Both the position numbers and the translations under genes were made by a program. This document shows, piece by piece, positions 18,653 through 26,600 of a stretch of 64,000 nucleotides of DNA. The stretch covers positions 1 through 64,000 of the forward strand of contig NZ_RQEY01000026.1 of NCBI RefSeq assembly GCF_004770105.1. Reading direction: 5' to 3'. Position 1 is the first letter of the stretch, and the number at the start of each line of letters is the position of its first letter. Below the pieces are notes generated by a model. The model had not been told where the DNA came from, did no database searches, and was given only the letters and a program-made list of their open reading frames with translations. Source of the DNA: Leptospira andrefontaineae. GTDB lineage: Bacteria > Spirochaetota > Leptospiria > Leptospirales > Leptospiraceae.

Positions 18653-19300
18653 ATGGAGATTCCTTCCTATTCCCCTTCCACTTGGAGAACCGCTGTTGCC
18701 AAATATGCAGAGGAAATTCTTCGTGTTGGCCATGAAAAGTCCCCGTTTTGGATCGCTGTTCGCACATTCGTTTCTGCAGCATGCGAAACTGATGATCCGG
18801 AACCGTTTTATGATGATCTTGACTCGGGTTTCAAAAGAGAATTAACAGAAGAGGATGAGGTTCGCTTGGACGAGGTATTGTCCTCTTTCTGGGACCAAGC
18901 AACTGCAGTTCTCATCGCAATTTCAGAAGCGTACAGCGACGAGGACGAGGATAGAAGTGAGGAGATCACTGACGAGGCGATTTCCGGATTACTTTCCGGA
19001 TTGAACGACGCCGGCGTAAAAACAATGTCAGACGCGGAACTTCTGGAATTGGCTGTTCTGGTCCTGAATAGTAGATTAAATTTTCATAATGTCCCTGTTG
19101 AGGAAAACTTTTCTATCAAAAGTTTGAATTCTATCCCGGATTTGGAAGAGAGAAGGATCTTAGAACCTTTCGTTACCTTCTTGATCGAAGACTTCAAAAC
19201 TGTAGAAGATAGGGAAGAAAGATTCGCGCTACTTATGCAGATCTTATTCGATACTTTATGGGCTTTGTTTTATCTTGGCCTGGAAGAAGACGAAGAATAG
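18653..19300 (+). CDS. Acidic orphan protein
   Basis: A 216-residue-class protein starting MEIPSYSPSTWRTAVAKYAEE, with ATG 18653 preferred over the TTG two codons upstream. It is very acidic (stretches such as SDEDEDRSEEITDEA and the terminal LGLEEDEE) and predicted all-helical, with a hydrophobic amphipathic C-terminal helix (FALLMQILFDTLWALFYL). No domain is recognised. Its architecture, with a Leu-rich acidic core and an aromatic C-terminal helix, resembles the acidic orphan at 40051-40650, and the two may be distant paralogues. It converges on the MFS gene, 1 base apart. Confidence 0.7.
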   Translation: MEIPSYSPSTWRTAVAKYAEEILRVGHEKSPFWIAVRTFVSAACETDDPEPFYDDLDSGFKRELTEEDEVRLDEVLSSFWDQATAVLIAISEAYSDEDEDRSEEITDEAISGLLSGLNDAGVKTMSDAELLELAVLVLNSRLNFHNVPVEENFSIKSLNSIPDLEERRILEPFVTFLIEDFKTVEDREERFALLMQILFDTLWALFYLGLEEDEE

Positions 19301-19301
19301 A

Positions 19302-20543
19302 TCATTCTCCTGCCTTTTCTCCCACTCTTAACTTTTCCTTTCTAAAAGAAATGATTGCGATCGCTAAACTCAGGATCGCAAGAAAGGAACTCACTATAAA
19401 CGGTGCGCCCGGAAAATAAGGCTGCATACCTTCTCTTGTAAAATAAGAGAAAACGAAACTCATGAGCAATGGGCCTAATATAGAACTTAGGCTCATCATA
19501 CTTCCCATAATTCCTTGGAATTCTCCTTGTTGAGTAGGAGATACGTGATTGGAGATATAACCTTGGATTGCAGGAGTTGCAATAAAACAAAAGGAGAAGG
19601 GCACAAGTAGCGCATAAAGCATCCATTCTTCCCAAGCGAATGCAAATAACGCGCTCATCACCACTCTCGCAAAAATTCCAAGATACGCGGAATTTTTTTG
19701 GCCCAATTTAGGAATGATGATCCTGAGTAATCCGCCTTGTACTACTGCAAGTGAGGCTCCTACTACTGCGAGAGAAAATCCGATCTTTGTCGCAGTCCAT
19801 TGGAATTTATTCATCGTAAAGTAAGACCAACTGGTTTCCATACAATGGTTTGCAACAAATATTAGAAATAAAGAAAGTACTAAGCCGCTTAACGGTCCCG
19901 GATATCGGAAAAATGCCACCACTGAGCCGAATGGATTTGCCATCACCCAATTGAATTTTCTTCTGTTCTCTTCTAAAAGAGTTTCAGGCAAAACAAAATA
20001 ACCGTATACCCAGTTTAAAAGAGAAAGAGAAGAGGCCACCCAGAAAGGAGCTCTAGGGCCGAATTCTGAGAACAAACCTCCGATAATCGGACCTATAATG
20101 AATCCCATCCCGAACGCCATTCCTACTAATCCTAAGTTTTGAGATCTTTTTTCAGGAGGGCTGATATCTGCGATGATTGCACCTGCGACTCCGTAGCTTG
20201 CTCCTGTGATACCTGCAATAATCCTTCCTACAAATAACCAAAATACATTCGGAGCCAATGCTAAGAATGCATAATCAATTCCTAATCCGAATAAAGATGC
20301 GAGTAAGACAGGCCTTCTCCCGAATTTATCACTTAAACCTCCGATGATGGGAGCGCAGAAAAATTGAGTGATCGCATAAGTGAAGGATAGAAGTCCTCCA
20401 TAAACCGCTGCGGTACTTAAGTTTCCTTGCAACATTCCTTTTAATAGATTTGGAACGACAGGGATGATAATCCCGAATCCGATAAAATCGATGAGTAATG
20501 TAAAAAGTAAAAATTGGAGTGCGGACTTTTTTTGAACTGTCAT
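19302..20543 (-). CDS. MFS transporter, TetA/multidrug-efflux type
   Basis: A 413-residue protein with about 12 membrane segments. Loop 2-3 carries MFS motif A GGLSDKFGRRPVLL (about 67-80), TM4 has FVGRIIAGITGAS and TM5 the antiporter-type motif FGMGFIIGPIIGGLFSEFG (about 143-161). These features match the DHA1 family drug/H+ antiporters close to TetA. Substrate is unknown, and tetracycline specificity should not be assumed. Only 35 bases separate it from the divergent GNAT gene, so promoters overlap. Confidence 0.88.
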   Translation of the reverse strand: MTVQKKSALQFLLFTLLIDFIGFGIIIPVVPNLLKGMLQGNLSTAAVYGGLLSFTYAITQFFCAPIIGGLSDKFGRRPVLLASLFGLGIDYAFLALAPNVFWLFVGRIIAGITGASYGVAGAIIADISPPEKRSQNLGLVGMAFGMGFIIGPIIGGLFSEFGPRAPFWVASSLSLLNWVYGYFVLPETLLEENRRKFNWVMANPFGSVVAFFRYPGPLSGLVLSLFLIFVANHCMETSWSYFTMNKFQWTATKIGFSLAVVGASLAVVQGGLLRIIIPKLGQKNSAYLGIFARVVMSALFAFAWEEWMLYALLVPFSFCFIATPAIQGYISNHVSPTQQGEFQGIMGSMMSLSSILGPLLMSFVFSYFTREGMQPYFPGAPFIVSSFLAILSLAIAIISFRKEKLRVGEKAGE

Positions 20544-20578
20544 ATTTTTTATTTTCTGGTTTTGTATATTGAGATCAA

Positions 20579-21040
20579 ATGAATCCTAAAATACAAATCA
20601 AACTTCAAGACCCGGAAACAAATTCTGCAATCTTAATGATGGATGCATTGTGGAAAGAAATACAAACCAGATACGGTTTCCAAGCTCCCAATCCGATGAA
20701 GGGAGAATATTTTAAAGGCCCTAAATATGCATTTTGGATCGCTGAGATCGATAATCGCCCGGTCGGAAGTATTGCAATCACACCTTGGAATGATTCGGTT
20801 GCAGAGTTGGATGTAATGTATGTGGATCCTGAATTTAGAGGAACTGGGCTTGCTTCAGAGTTGATAAATGGATTGGAATTATTTGCAAAACAAAACGGAT
20901 TTAATTCTATTCGATTGAGAGCGGGTGCTCCTCAGCCGGAAGCATTACGTTTTTATGAAAAACATGGATATGCTCGCATTGATTCTTTCGGAAAATGGGC
21001 TTCCGATGAAACTGCTTGGTGTTACGAAAAGTTGATTTAG
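20579..21040 (+). CDS. GNAT-family N-acetyltransferase
   Basis: A 153-residue single-domain GNAT. The acetyl-CoA pyrophosphate loop is PEFRGTGLASELI (about 84-96), preceded by the strand AELDVMYVD. The C-terminal GAPQPEALRFYEKHGY (about 121-136) is the motif B helix. Acceptor unknown. It ends one base before the stop of the SpoIIE-type phosphatase on the other strand. Confidence 0.85.
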   Translation: MNPKIQIKLQDPETNSAILMMDALWKEIQTRYGFQAPNPMKGEYFKGPKYAFWIAEIDNRPVGSIAITPWNDSVAELDVMYVDPEFRGTGLASELINGLELFAKQNGFNSIRLRAGAPQPEALRFYEKHGYARIDSFGKWASDETAWCYEKLI

Positions 21041-23080
21041 TTAAACTCTTTCTATTGCAATCAGACTGATATCATCTTGTGGTTGGGAATATCCGAGCCA
21101 TAGATCCAGATCTTTCATAACCATATCGGGAATATTTTCGATAGGTTCTTCAGAAAGTTCGGAGATACGATTCCTGAGTCTAGATTCTCCCCAGGCTTCT
21201 CTTTTAGAATTGAATTGTTCGAATACTCCATCCGAAAAAAGGAACATCCTATCTCCGTTCAGAAAATCCAATTCCTGATTCTCATAACTTTTTTTGTTTT
21301 TCAAACCTATGATAGCACCTGTCCTTCTTAAATTCATAAGATGAGAAGAATGTACTAAGATCTGATCCGGATGTCCTGCGGATGCATAAACTAATCTGTT
21401 TTCTCTGGCATAAATATCCACTATGATTGAAGAGAATATGGTCCCTAAGGAGGAGAATTTTCTTTGGAACTTATCATCCAAAAGATCCAAACAGAATCCC
21501 GGATCTTTCGCTCCGAATTTGATTCCTTCGTATTCCGCCTTGATTGCCATGGTGACGAGCGCTGCTTGGACTCCATGCCCGGTAGCATCCGCAAGAAAGA
21601 TCCGATACACTCCGGGAGACACTTCGAAAATATCATAAAAGTCTCCGCCTACTTCATCTCGAGGTAAATACTTTACTGCATATTTTAATTCTTTATAAGA
21701 TTCTACATTTTCAGGAAAAAGTTTTTTTTGGATCCTTTGGGCAACGAGTAAGTCTTTTCGAATTCTTTCCAAAGAATGATTCAATTCCGAGGTTTTTTCT
21801 CGAACAAGAACTTCTAGATTATCTTTTAGAATGTTCAGTGCGCTGTTCGTTATCCTTAAGTTTTCGCTAAGTATTTCAGATTTTCTGAATGCTCTTGCGA
21901 TCCTTCTCGAAAGTACTAAAGATTGGGAGAGGGTAAATACGAGAAGTCCATAGGGAGAAAGATTGATCCCTCTTAGATTTAATTTATCCCAAAGTAGATC
22001 TATTCCTACCGTGATACCAAATGCAAAAAATCCTGTGAGGAATAAGAGTGAATCTTCTCTTTTTTTCCAAACTCCTAGACAGACTGTGAATAGTACATAC
22101 AATAAGCCGATTCCAGTTACGATCTGAAACGGTCCTACAATGCTCGTAAAAAATCCGATCGGAAAAAGTAGAGTTATATCGTAAGCGATCGCTAAAACCC
22201 AGGCAACTGCCGGCACCCAAGGGAATGTATCTTCGGGGAACAAAGAGCGATGGAACATTAGAAAGATCGGAACTGCGGTATAGAAGGAGAAGAACTCCAA
22301 TCTAAAAACGGACTCCCAGGGAAAGTCTGGAAAAATTTCTAGAACGAGTCTATTGCCGATCAATGCTACTCTTAAAGTTAATAAAAACGTAAATAACGCA
22401 AAATAGAATGCTGACTTTTCTTTTCTTCTAAATAGAAAAAGCCCGGTATGATAAAGTCCGATAAGAAGAAGGCCACCAAATAGAAAAGATTCTCTGGACT
22501 GAGTGATGAGCTTCTCTCTATAAATTGCTTCTAAGGTTCCTAATTTCGGGACTTGCCAAAATCCGCCAAAATTATTGATCCAGTTAGAACCTTGTATTAA
22601 AATTTCCGTATTCGTTTTTTCTACTCTTAGAGGTAGATACACAGATTTGATCTTGGGAATTTCGGAAGAAGGTTCTAGGTTCGGAGTTCCGGAGGAATAT
22701 ACTAATCTTCCGTTATAATATAATTTGTATGCGGATGCGAAATCGGGCATTAAGAGCCCGATCTCTTTTTTTAGATCTTCTTCCGGAAAGATGATGGATA
22801 AACGAAAACTTGCCGCTCCTTCTCTAGGAAGTACTTGGTCTCCTTTTTTAGTATCCTGCCAAGAATGAGGAATGGATAATTTGTCCCAGTTCGCGGTTTG
22901 GCTTTTTTCAGGAGAAACAAATTCTCCATATAAGAACTGCCAGTTTCCGCTTAATGGAATGAGTTCTGAGTGTTCTGCAAGATCCTGAGAGGAAATTTGT
23001 AATACTCCGTCCTGGATCGGTGCTGCTTCTAAAGAAAAACAAAACCAAAATATAGAAAGAAGTATAAGGAACCGTTTCAC
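21041..23080 (-). CDS. 7TMR-DISM sensor with SpoIIE/PP2C phosphatase output
   Basis: A 679-residue protein with a GTG start and signal peptide (MKRFLILLSIFWFCFSLEA). An extracytoplasmic galactose-binding-like 7TMR-DISMED2 sensor covers about residues 25-190, seven membrane segments about 200-390, a coiled coil about 400-450 and a SpoIIE-type PP2C phosphatase about 460-679. The phosphatase metal sites are visible: DEVGGDFYDIF (about 475-485), ADATGHGVQAALVTM (about 497-511), ASAGHPDQIL and LFSDGVFE. The output should dephosphorylate an anti-sigma-factor antagonist. No partner gene is adjacent. The sensor half resembles that of the cyclase at 33026. Confidence 0.9.
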   Translation of the reverse strand: MKRFLILLSIFWFCFSLEAAPIQDGVLQISSQDLAEHSELIPLSGNWQFLYGEFVSPEKSQTANWDKLSIPHSWQDTKKGDQVLPREGAASFRLSIIFPEEDLKKEIGLLMPDFASAYKLYYNGRLVYSSGTPNLEPSSEIPKIKSVYLPLRVEKTNTEILIQGSNWINNFGGFWQVPKLGTLEAIYREKLITQSRESFLFGGLLLIGLYHTGLFLFRRKEKSAFYFALFTFLLTLRVALIGNRLVLEIFPDFPWESVFRLEFFSFYTAVPIFLMFHRSLFPEDTFPWVPAVAWVLAIAYDITLLFPIGFFTSIVGPFQIVTGIGLLYVLFTVCLGVWKKREDSLLFLTGFFAFGITVGIDLLWDKLNLRGINLSPYGLLVFTLSQSLVLSRRIARAFRKSEILSENLRITNSALNILKDNLEVLVREKTSELNHSLERIRKDLLVAQRIQKKLFPENVESYKELKYAVKYLPRDEVGGDFYDIFEVSPGVYRIFLADATGHGVQAALVTMAIKAEYEGIKFGAKDPGFCLDLLDDKFQRKFSSLGTIFSSIIVDIYARENRLVYASAGHPDQILVHSSHLMNLRRTGAIIGLKNKKSYENQELDFLNGDRMFLFSDGVFEQFNSKREAWGESRLRNRISELSEEPIENIPDMVMKDLDLWLGYSQPQDDISLIAIERV

Positions 23081-23113
23081 TTCCCGTTAGGATAAGCAGA
23101 ACCCAAAGCGTGT

Positions 23114-24070
23114 CTAATGTTTTTTAAGAACTGAATTCAATCGATCGGGATAATCTGTAATAATTCCGTCCACGCCTGTTTTAATTAACCTTTCCATTTC
23201 TTGAGTATCATTTACAGTCCAAGGAATTACTTTAATTCCTAAAGAATGAGCCTTAGAAACGAATTCATCGGTTACGTATAAAAAATAAGGAGAAATAATA
23301 TCCGCTTTTAACTCTTTTGTTTGATTTAAAACAAGTTCTCTTCTGGAATCACCAAACCCGAATTTCATCGCGGCACCTTGAGAATATGTCAGAGAGAATA
23401 ATGCGGAAGTTTTTATCTTAGGATTTTTTTTCTTCACGAGTGAGATCGCAGGAAGATAGAAAGATTGGATAGTTGCACGATCGGTAACCTTTGCAGTTTC
23501 AATCGCTTTGATCAGAAGATTTACATGAGCTTCTGAAATTTCACTTGAAACCTGTGACTCTGCATCATTCGGGAATTTGGTCTCTATATTAAACTTAGGA
23601 ACAACTTTTCTTTTTCCTGTTCTCTCCCATGTTTGAACTTTTTCAAAAAATTCTTGGATGGTCAAAAGTTCAGTTCCAGGTACAGAGATCTGCTCGGGGA
23701 ATTTAGGATTCTTTTTGGTACCACAATCCAGTTCTTTTAATTCCACAAGTGTCAGCTCATAGATCGATTTAGAAACTATTTCTGATCCGTCTTTTTTAGT
23801 GCATAATGCAGGATTTGATTCAGAATCATGGTGTATTATGATTTTCTGATCTTTGGTCAAAACAGTATCTAACTCGATCGTTGTCATTCCTTGAGAAAGT
23901 GCCTCTTCGAATGCAGGCCAAGTGTTTTCCGGTTTTAAGCCCCTGGCACCTCTATGACCTTGCAGATCTAAATTTCCCTCGATTGGAGTATTTCGGATCT
24001 GTTCTCCTGAACAAGACAGATAGATTAAGAAGAATATTAAGAATGTTTGTTTGATATGGAATGATTTCAT
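23114..24070 (-). CDS. Glycerophosphodiester phosphodiesterase lipoprotein
   Basis: A 318-residue lipoprotein (signal ends LIYLSC, Cys20). The GDPD TIM-barrel begins [19 protein letters not shown] (about 36-54) with catalytic HR, continues [18 protein letters not shown] (about 66-83, metal Glu/Asp and second His) and ends [19 protein letters not shown] and [13 protein letters not shown]. It hydrolyses deacylated phospholipids to glycerol 3-phosphate and alcohol in the periplasm. It follows the glycerol-channel gene by 23 bases, which fits joint use of lipid-derived glycerol. Confidence 0.9.
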   Translation of the reverse strand: MKSFHIKQTFLIFFLIYLSCSGEQIRNTPIEGNLDLQGHRGARGLKPENTWPAFEEALSQGMTTIELDTVLTKDQKIIIHHDSESNPALCTKKDGSEIVSKSIYELTLVELKELDCGTKKNPKFPEQISVPGTELLTIQEFFEKVQTWERTGKRKVVPKFNIETKFPNDAESQVSSEISEAHVNLLIKAIETAKVTDRATIQSFYLPAISLVKKKNPKIKTSALFSLTYSQGAAMKFGFGDSRRELVLNQTKELKADIISPYFLYVTDEFVSKAHSLGIKVIPWTVNDTQEMERLIKTGVDGIITDYPDRLNSVLKKH

Positions 24071-24093
24071 ACTTTTGATTTGGCCTTACCAAG

Positions 24094-24813
24094 TTATAGT
24101 AGTGTCTTTAAGAATATTCCTGCTGCAGTTCCACCGGTTAAAGGTGCAAGAATCGGAAGCCACGCATATTTCCATCCTGAGTTTCCTTTGTTTTTAATAG
24201 GAAGAATATAATGTGCTAATCTAGGCCCAAGATCTCTTGCAGGATTGATCGCATATCCCGTGGTTCCTCCCATGGAAAGTCCGATCACCCAAACTAAAAT
24301 TCCTACGAAAAAAACTCCCATAGGCGTTGTCACATCTGCGATTTGAGCGGAGAAGATAGAATGTATCCCTAAGATCAAAATGAAAGTTCCTAAAAATTCA
24401 CTAAAAAAGTTGGAAGGCGGATTTGAGATTGCCGGATCTGTAGAGAATACGGCTAAAATTTTTCCTGAGTCCTTAGTCTCTTTCCAATGAGGAAGATAAT
24501 GCAGATAAACCGCCACAGCTCCTAAGAATGCCCCCAAAAATTGTGCAGGAAGGTATATTGGAATTTTAGAATATTCTCCGGATTGGACTGCAAATGCTAA
24601 GGTAACTGCAGGATTTAAATGAGCATCTGCACTTCCAAATGCTTTGGCTGTAAAAACTCCCAAAATGACCGCGAAAGCCCAGGCTGCAGTGATCACAATC
24701 CAACCGGAATCTTTTGCTTTAGATTTTTCTAATAAAACTCCGGCTACTACTCCGTCTCCTAAAAGTATGAGCACAAATGTGCCTAAAAATTCTCCAAAAA
24801 AAGGGGACGTCAT
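24094..24813 (-). CDS. Aquaglyceroporin (MIP family, GlpF-like)
   Basis: A 239-residue MIP channel with six membrane spans and two half-helices. The NPA motifs are AHLNPAVTLAF (about 65-75) and GYAINPARDLGPRL (about 185-198). Asp after the second NPAR is typical of glycerol facilitators rather than water-only channels. It starts 3 bases after the SDR gene and precedes the GDPD gene, forming an SDR-GlpF-GDPD operon. Confidence 0.9.
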   Translation of the reverse strand: MTSPFFGEFLGTFVLILLGDGVVAGVLLEKSKAKDSGWIVITAAWAFAVILGVFTAKAFGSADAHLNPAVTLAFAVQSGEYSKIPIYLPAQFLGAFLGAVAVYLHYLPHWKETKDSGKILAVFSTDPAISNPPSNFFSEFLGTFILILGIHSIFSAQIADVTTPMGVFFVGILVWVIGLSMGGTTGYAINPARDLGPRLAHYILPIKNKGNSGWKYAWLPILAPLTGGTAAGIFLKTLL

Positions 24814-24816
24814 CTA

Positions 24817-25557
24817 TTACCTCATTTTTCCCATCAATTTAACTGTGGCCTTTCTTCCGATCAGCTTAGAAACTTTCACTAAAACTTTATTCGGAAGTCC
24901 TGAAACCACAGTAGGAGAACTTCTCTTCTTCAAAGCCGCCAAAGCGTATTCCACTAAAGTTTCTGCAGATTGAGCGATCGCTTTCGGAAAATCTTTAGGA
25001 TCTCCTCCCGCTCTTTCAAAAAAGTTAGAAACAGTTACGCCGGGACAAAGGCCCATAACGTATACACCCCTTTTTCTTTGCTCATACCATAAGGATTCAC
25101 TGAAAGAAGTCACGAAGGCCTTAGTCGCAGAATATACGCCCGAAGAAGGCATAGGCACAAGACCCAATGTAGAAGAGATATTCATTAAAGAATCTCCCGA
25201 CTGGGATTTTTTTAAGAAAGAATAAGACAAAGAAACAAGAGAATCTATATTAAGACGGGTCATCGCCTGTAATCTAGGTAGATCCGCTTTATCGAATGGT
25301 CCGTATACTCCGAAACCTGCGTTGTTTATTAATAAATCGTAATGGTTACTTTCTAATTCTTTTTGGATCTTTGCGGTTGATTTTGGATCAGATAGATCTG
25401 CGATGATGAAGTTATGACCTTTTCCAAGTTCATCTACCAGTTGTTTGAGCCTTACTTCGTTTCTTGCGACTGCAGTGATCTTATAACCTTTTGCTGCTAG
25501 TTGTTTTGCGAATTCTCTTCCGATCCCTTCGCTTGCTCCAGTGACTAAAGCTTTCAT
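24817..25557 (-). CDS. Short-chain dehydrogenase/reductase
   Basis: A 246-residue classical SDR. Nucleotide binding is by TGASEGIGREFA (about 6-17), NNAG is at about 78-81, the catalytic Ser is in LMNISSTLG, and Tyr/Lys are in YSATKAF (about 142-148). A strong GGGGAGGAAAGG ribosome site lies directly before ATG. The C terminus is basic and hydrophobic. Substrate unknown. It is the first gene of the glycerol-channel operon and lies downstream of marR on the same strand, so it may be read from the MarR promoter. Confidence 0.87.
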   Translation of the reverse strand: MKALVTGASEGIGREFAKQLAAKGYKITAVARNEVRLKQLVDELGKGHNFIIADLSDPKSTAKIQKELESNHYDLLINNAGFGVYGPFDKADLPRLQAMTRLNIDSLVSLSYSFLKKSQSGDSLMNISSTLGLVPMPSSGVYSATKAFVTSFSESLWYEQRKRGVYVMGLCPGVTVSNFFERAGGDPKDFPKAIAQSAETLVEYALAALKKRSSPTVVSGLPNKVLVKVSKLIGRKATVKLMGKMR

Positions 25558-25729
25558 CCTTTCCTCCCCTAAATATTCCCGAAAAATCCGGAATTCATTT
25601 AGTTCTAAAAGTTTTCGCAGAATTGTTCTGCAAGATCCGCTAGTTGAGCAAGCTTAAAAATATGACCGAAATGGTAGAATCCTTCTAAAAGAGTTATAGT
25701 CCACTGCGCGGGCTTCAAGGACCGGCAGG

Positions 25730-26224
25730 CTATACATCCGGTCGGTTCTGCAAAAGTTTTTCTCTTTCTTCTTCCATGATCCGGATCGATTTGCGGGTAA
25801 AATCCAAAATGATCTTTAGTTCTTCTGCAGTATAAGCAGAGAGTTGTTCCCAAACTGATTTTGCTAAACCTTCGAATAGGCTTCCTATTTTCTGCATAGC
25901 AGCCATATCTTGGGTCAGAAAAATTCTCACCTTTCTTCTATCATTTGGATCATTCTTACGTTCTACCAGCCCCTTCTTCTCCAAACGATCAATCAGAGAA
26001 GTTACCGTACCGGTGCTAAGCCCCATTGTTTTAGCGATTTCGCCGGCAGTTTGAGGGCCTTGCGTTAATAACAAGTCCACACATTTGTGATCGGTAATAT
26101 GCAGCCCAAGCCGATCCGCAATGGTTTGGTGGAACAAAATAGATACGGTGCTCAGGTTTTTGGAATCGGTCATAATGGATTCCATCAATTCGGGCTTCGT
26201 TTTTGGGATTTTTTTGTCTTGCAA
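25730..26224 (-). CDS. MarR-family transcriptional regulator
   Basis: A 164-residue regulator. Its winged helix-turn-helix runs about residues 50-115: TAGEIAKTMGLSTGTVTSL (recognition helix) and the wing KNDPNDRRKVRIFLT with the DxRxxxxxLT signature of MarR proteins. N- and C-terminal helices form the dimer interface. A 19-bp palindrome (26242-26260) lies just upstream of its start, between it and the divergent microprotein gene, so autoregulation and control of that gene are likely. The ligand is unknown. Confidence 0.9.
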   Translation of the reverse strand: MQDKKIPKTKPELMESIMTDSKNLSTVSILFHQTIADRLGLHITDHKCVDLLLTQGPQTAGEIAKTMGLSTGTVTSLIDRLEKKGLVERKNDPNDRRKVRIFLTQDMAAMQKIGSLFEGLAKSVWEQLSAYTAEELKIILDFTRKSIRIMEEEREKLLQNRPDV

Positions 26225-26241
26225 TTATCTCGACCGTCATA

Positions 26242-26260
26242 TATCTCGATTATCAAGATA
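26242..26260. promoter_or_regulatory. Probable MarR operator
   Basis: TATCTCGATTATCAAGATA is a 19-bp palindrome matching at 8 of 9 arm positions, of the ATCTTGA..TCAAGAT style common for MarR proteins. It lies 18 bases upstream of marR and 39 bases upstream of the divergent microprotein gene. A second partial copy of the half site (TATCTCGA) occurs at about 26227. Confidence 0.65.
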
Positions 26261-26298
26261 ATTGATCGTCGAGTTAATTCGATTTAAGGAGACCAAAT

Positions 26299-26463
26299 AT
26301 GGCAGAAAATAGCAAGAACGAAATTCCGGATTACCCTTGGTATTCATGGGGATCCCCAATCGGTCTGGGGGTTGCTATGATCTCCCTTTCCGTATCTTTT
26401 GCAGTGACGGCTTATTCATTAGTTTCTGCATTCACAGTGATCAAAGCCGCGTTCGGAGGATAA
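26299..26463 (+). CDS. 54-residue single-span membrane microprotein
   Basis: ATG 26299 is preceded by AAGGAGA at a 6-base spacing, one of the best ribosome sites in the window. The product starts MAENSKNEIPDYPWYSWGSP, then has one hydrophobic span (GLGVAMISLSVSFAVTAYSL and on to AFTVIK) and ends AAFGG. It is divergent from marR over a shared palindrome and closed by a perfect hairpin at 26567. Such a layout suggests a MarR-controlled microprotein. I do not recognise a family. Confidence 0.7.
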   Translation: MAENSKNEIPDYPWYSWGSPIGLGVAMISLSVSFAVTAYSLVSAFTVIKAAFGG

Positions 26464-26566
26464 TAATGAAAAGGGAGAAGCCCTATAGGTTGTTGAAACA
26501 GGGATCGGATCCTTACCCTGGCCTTACCTAGTTTCGCTAAGAAAGGACAGGATTGGATGTATCATT

Positions 26567-26593
26567 ACGAGGGAATCAAATAGATTCCCTCGT
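26567..26593. terminator. Perfect 11-bp hairpin, bidirectional terminator
   Basis: ACGAGGGAATC (26567-26577) pairs perfectly with GATTCCCTCGT (26583-26593) over a 5-base loop. It lies between the 3' ends of the microprotein gene and the PI-PLC gene. No long T run on either side, so termination may rely on the strong stem. Confidence 0.6.
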
Positions 26594-26600
26594 TCTGGAT

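Noticed and set aside
25605..25853. 82-codon minus-strand frame at the end of marR
   Set aside because: It overlaps the MarR coding sequence in another frame and shows no family features.
26337..26531. 64-codon plus-strand frame
   Set aside because: It is a shifted frame inside the microprotein gene with no ribosome site of its own.
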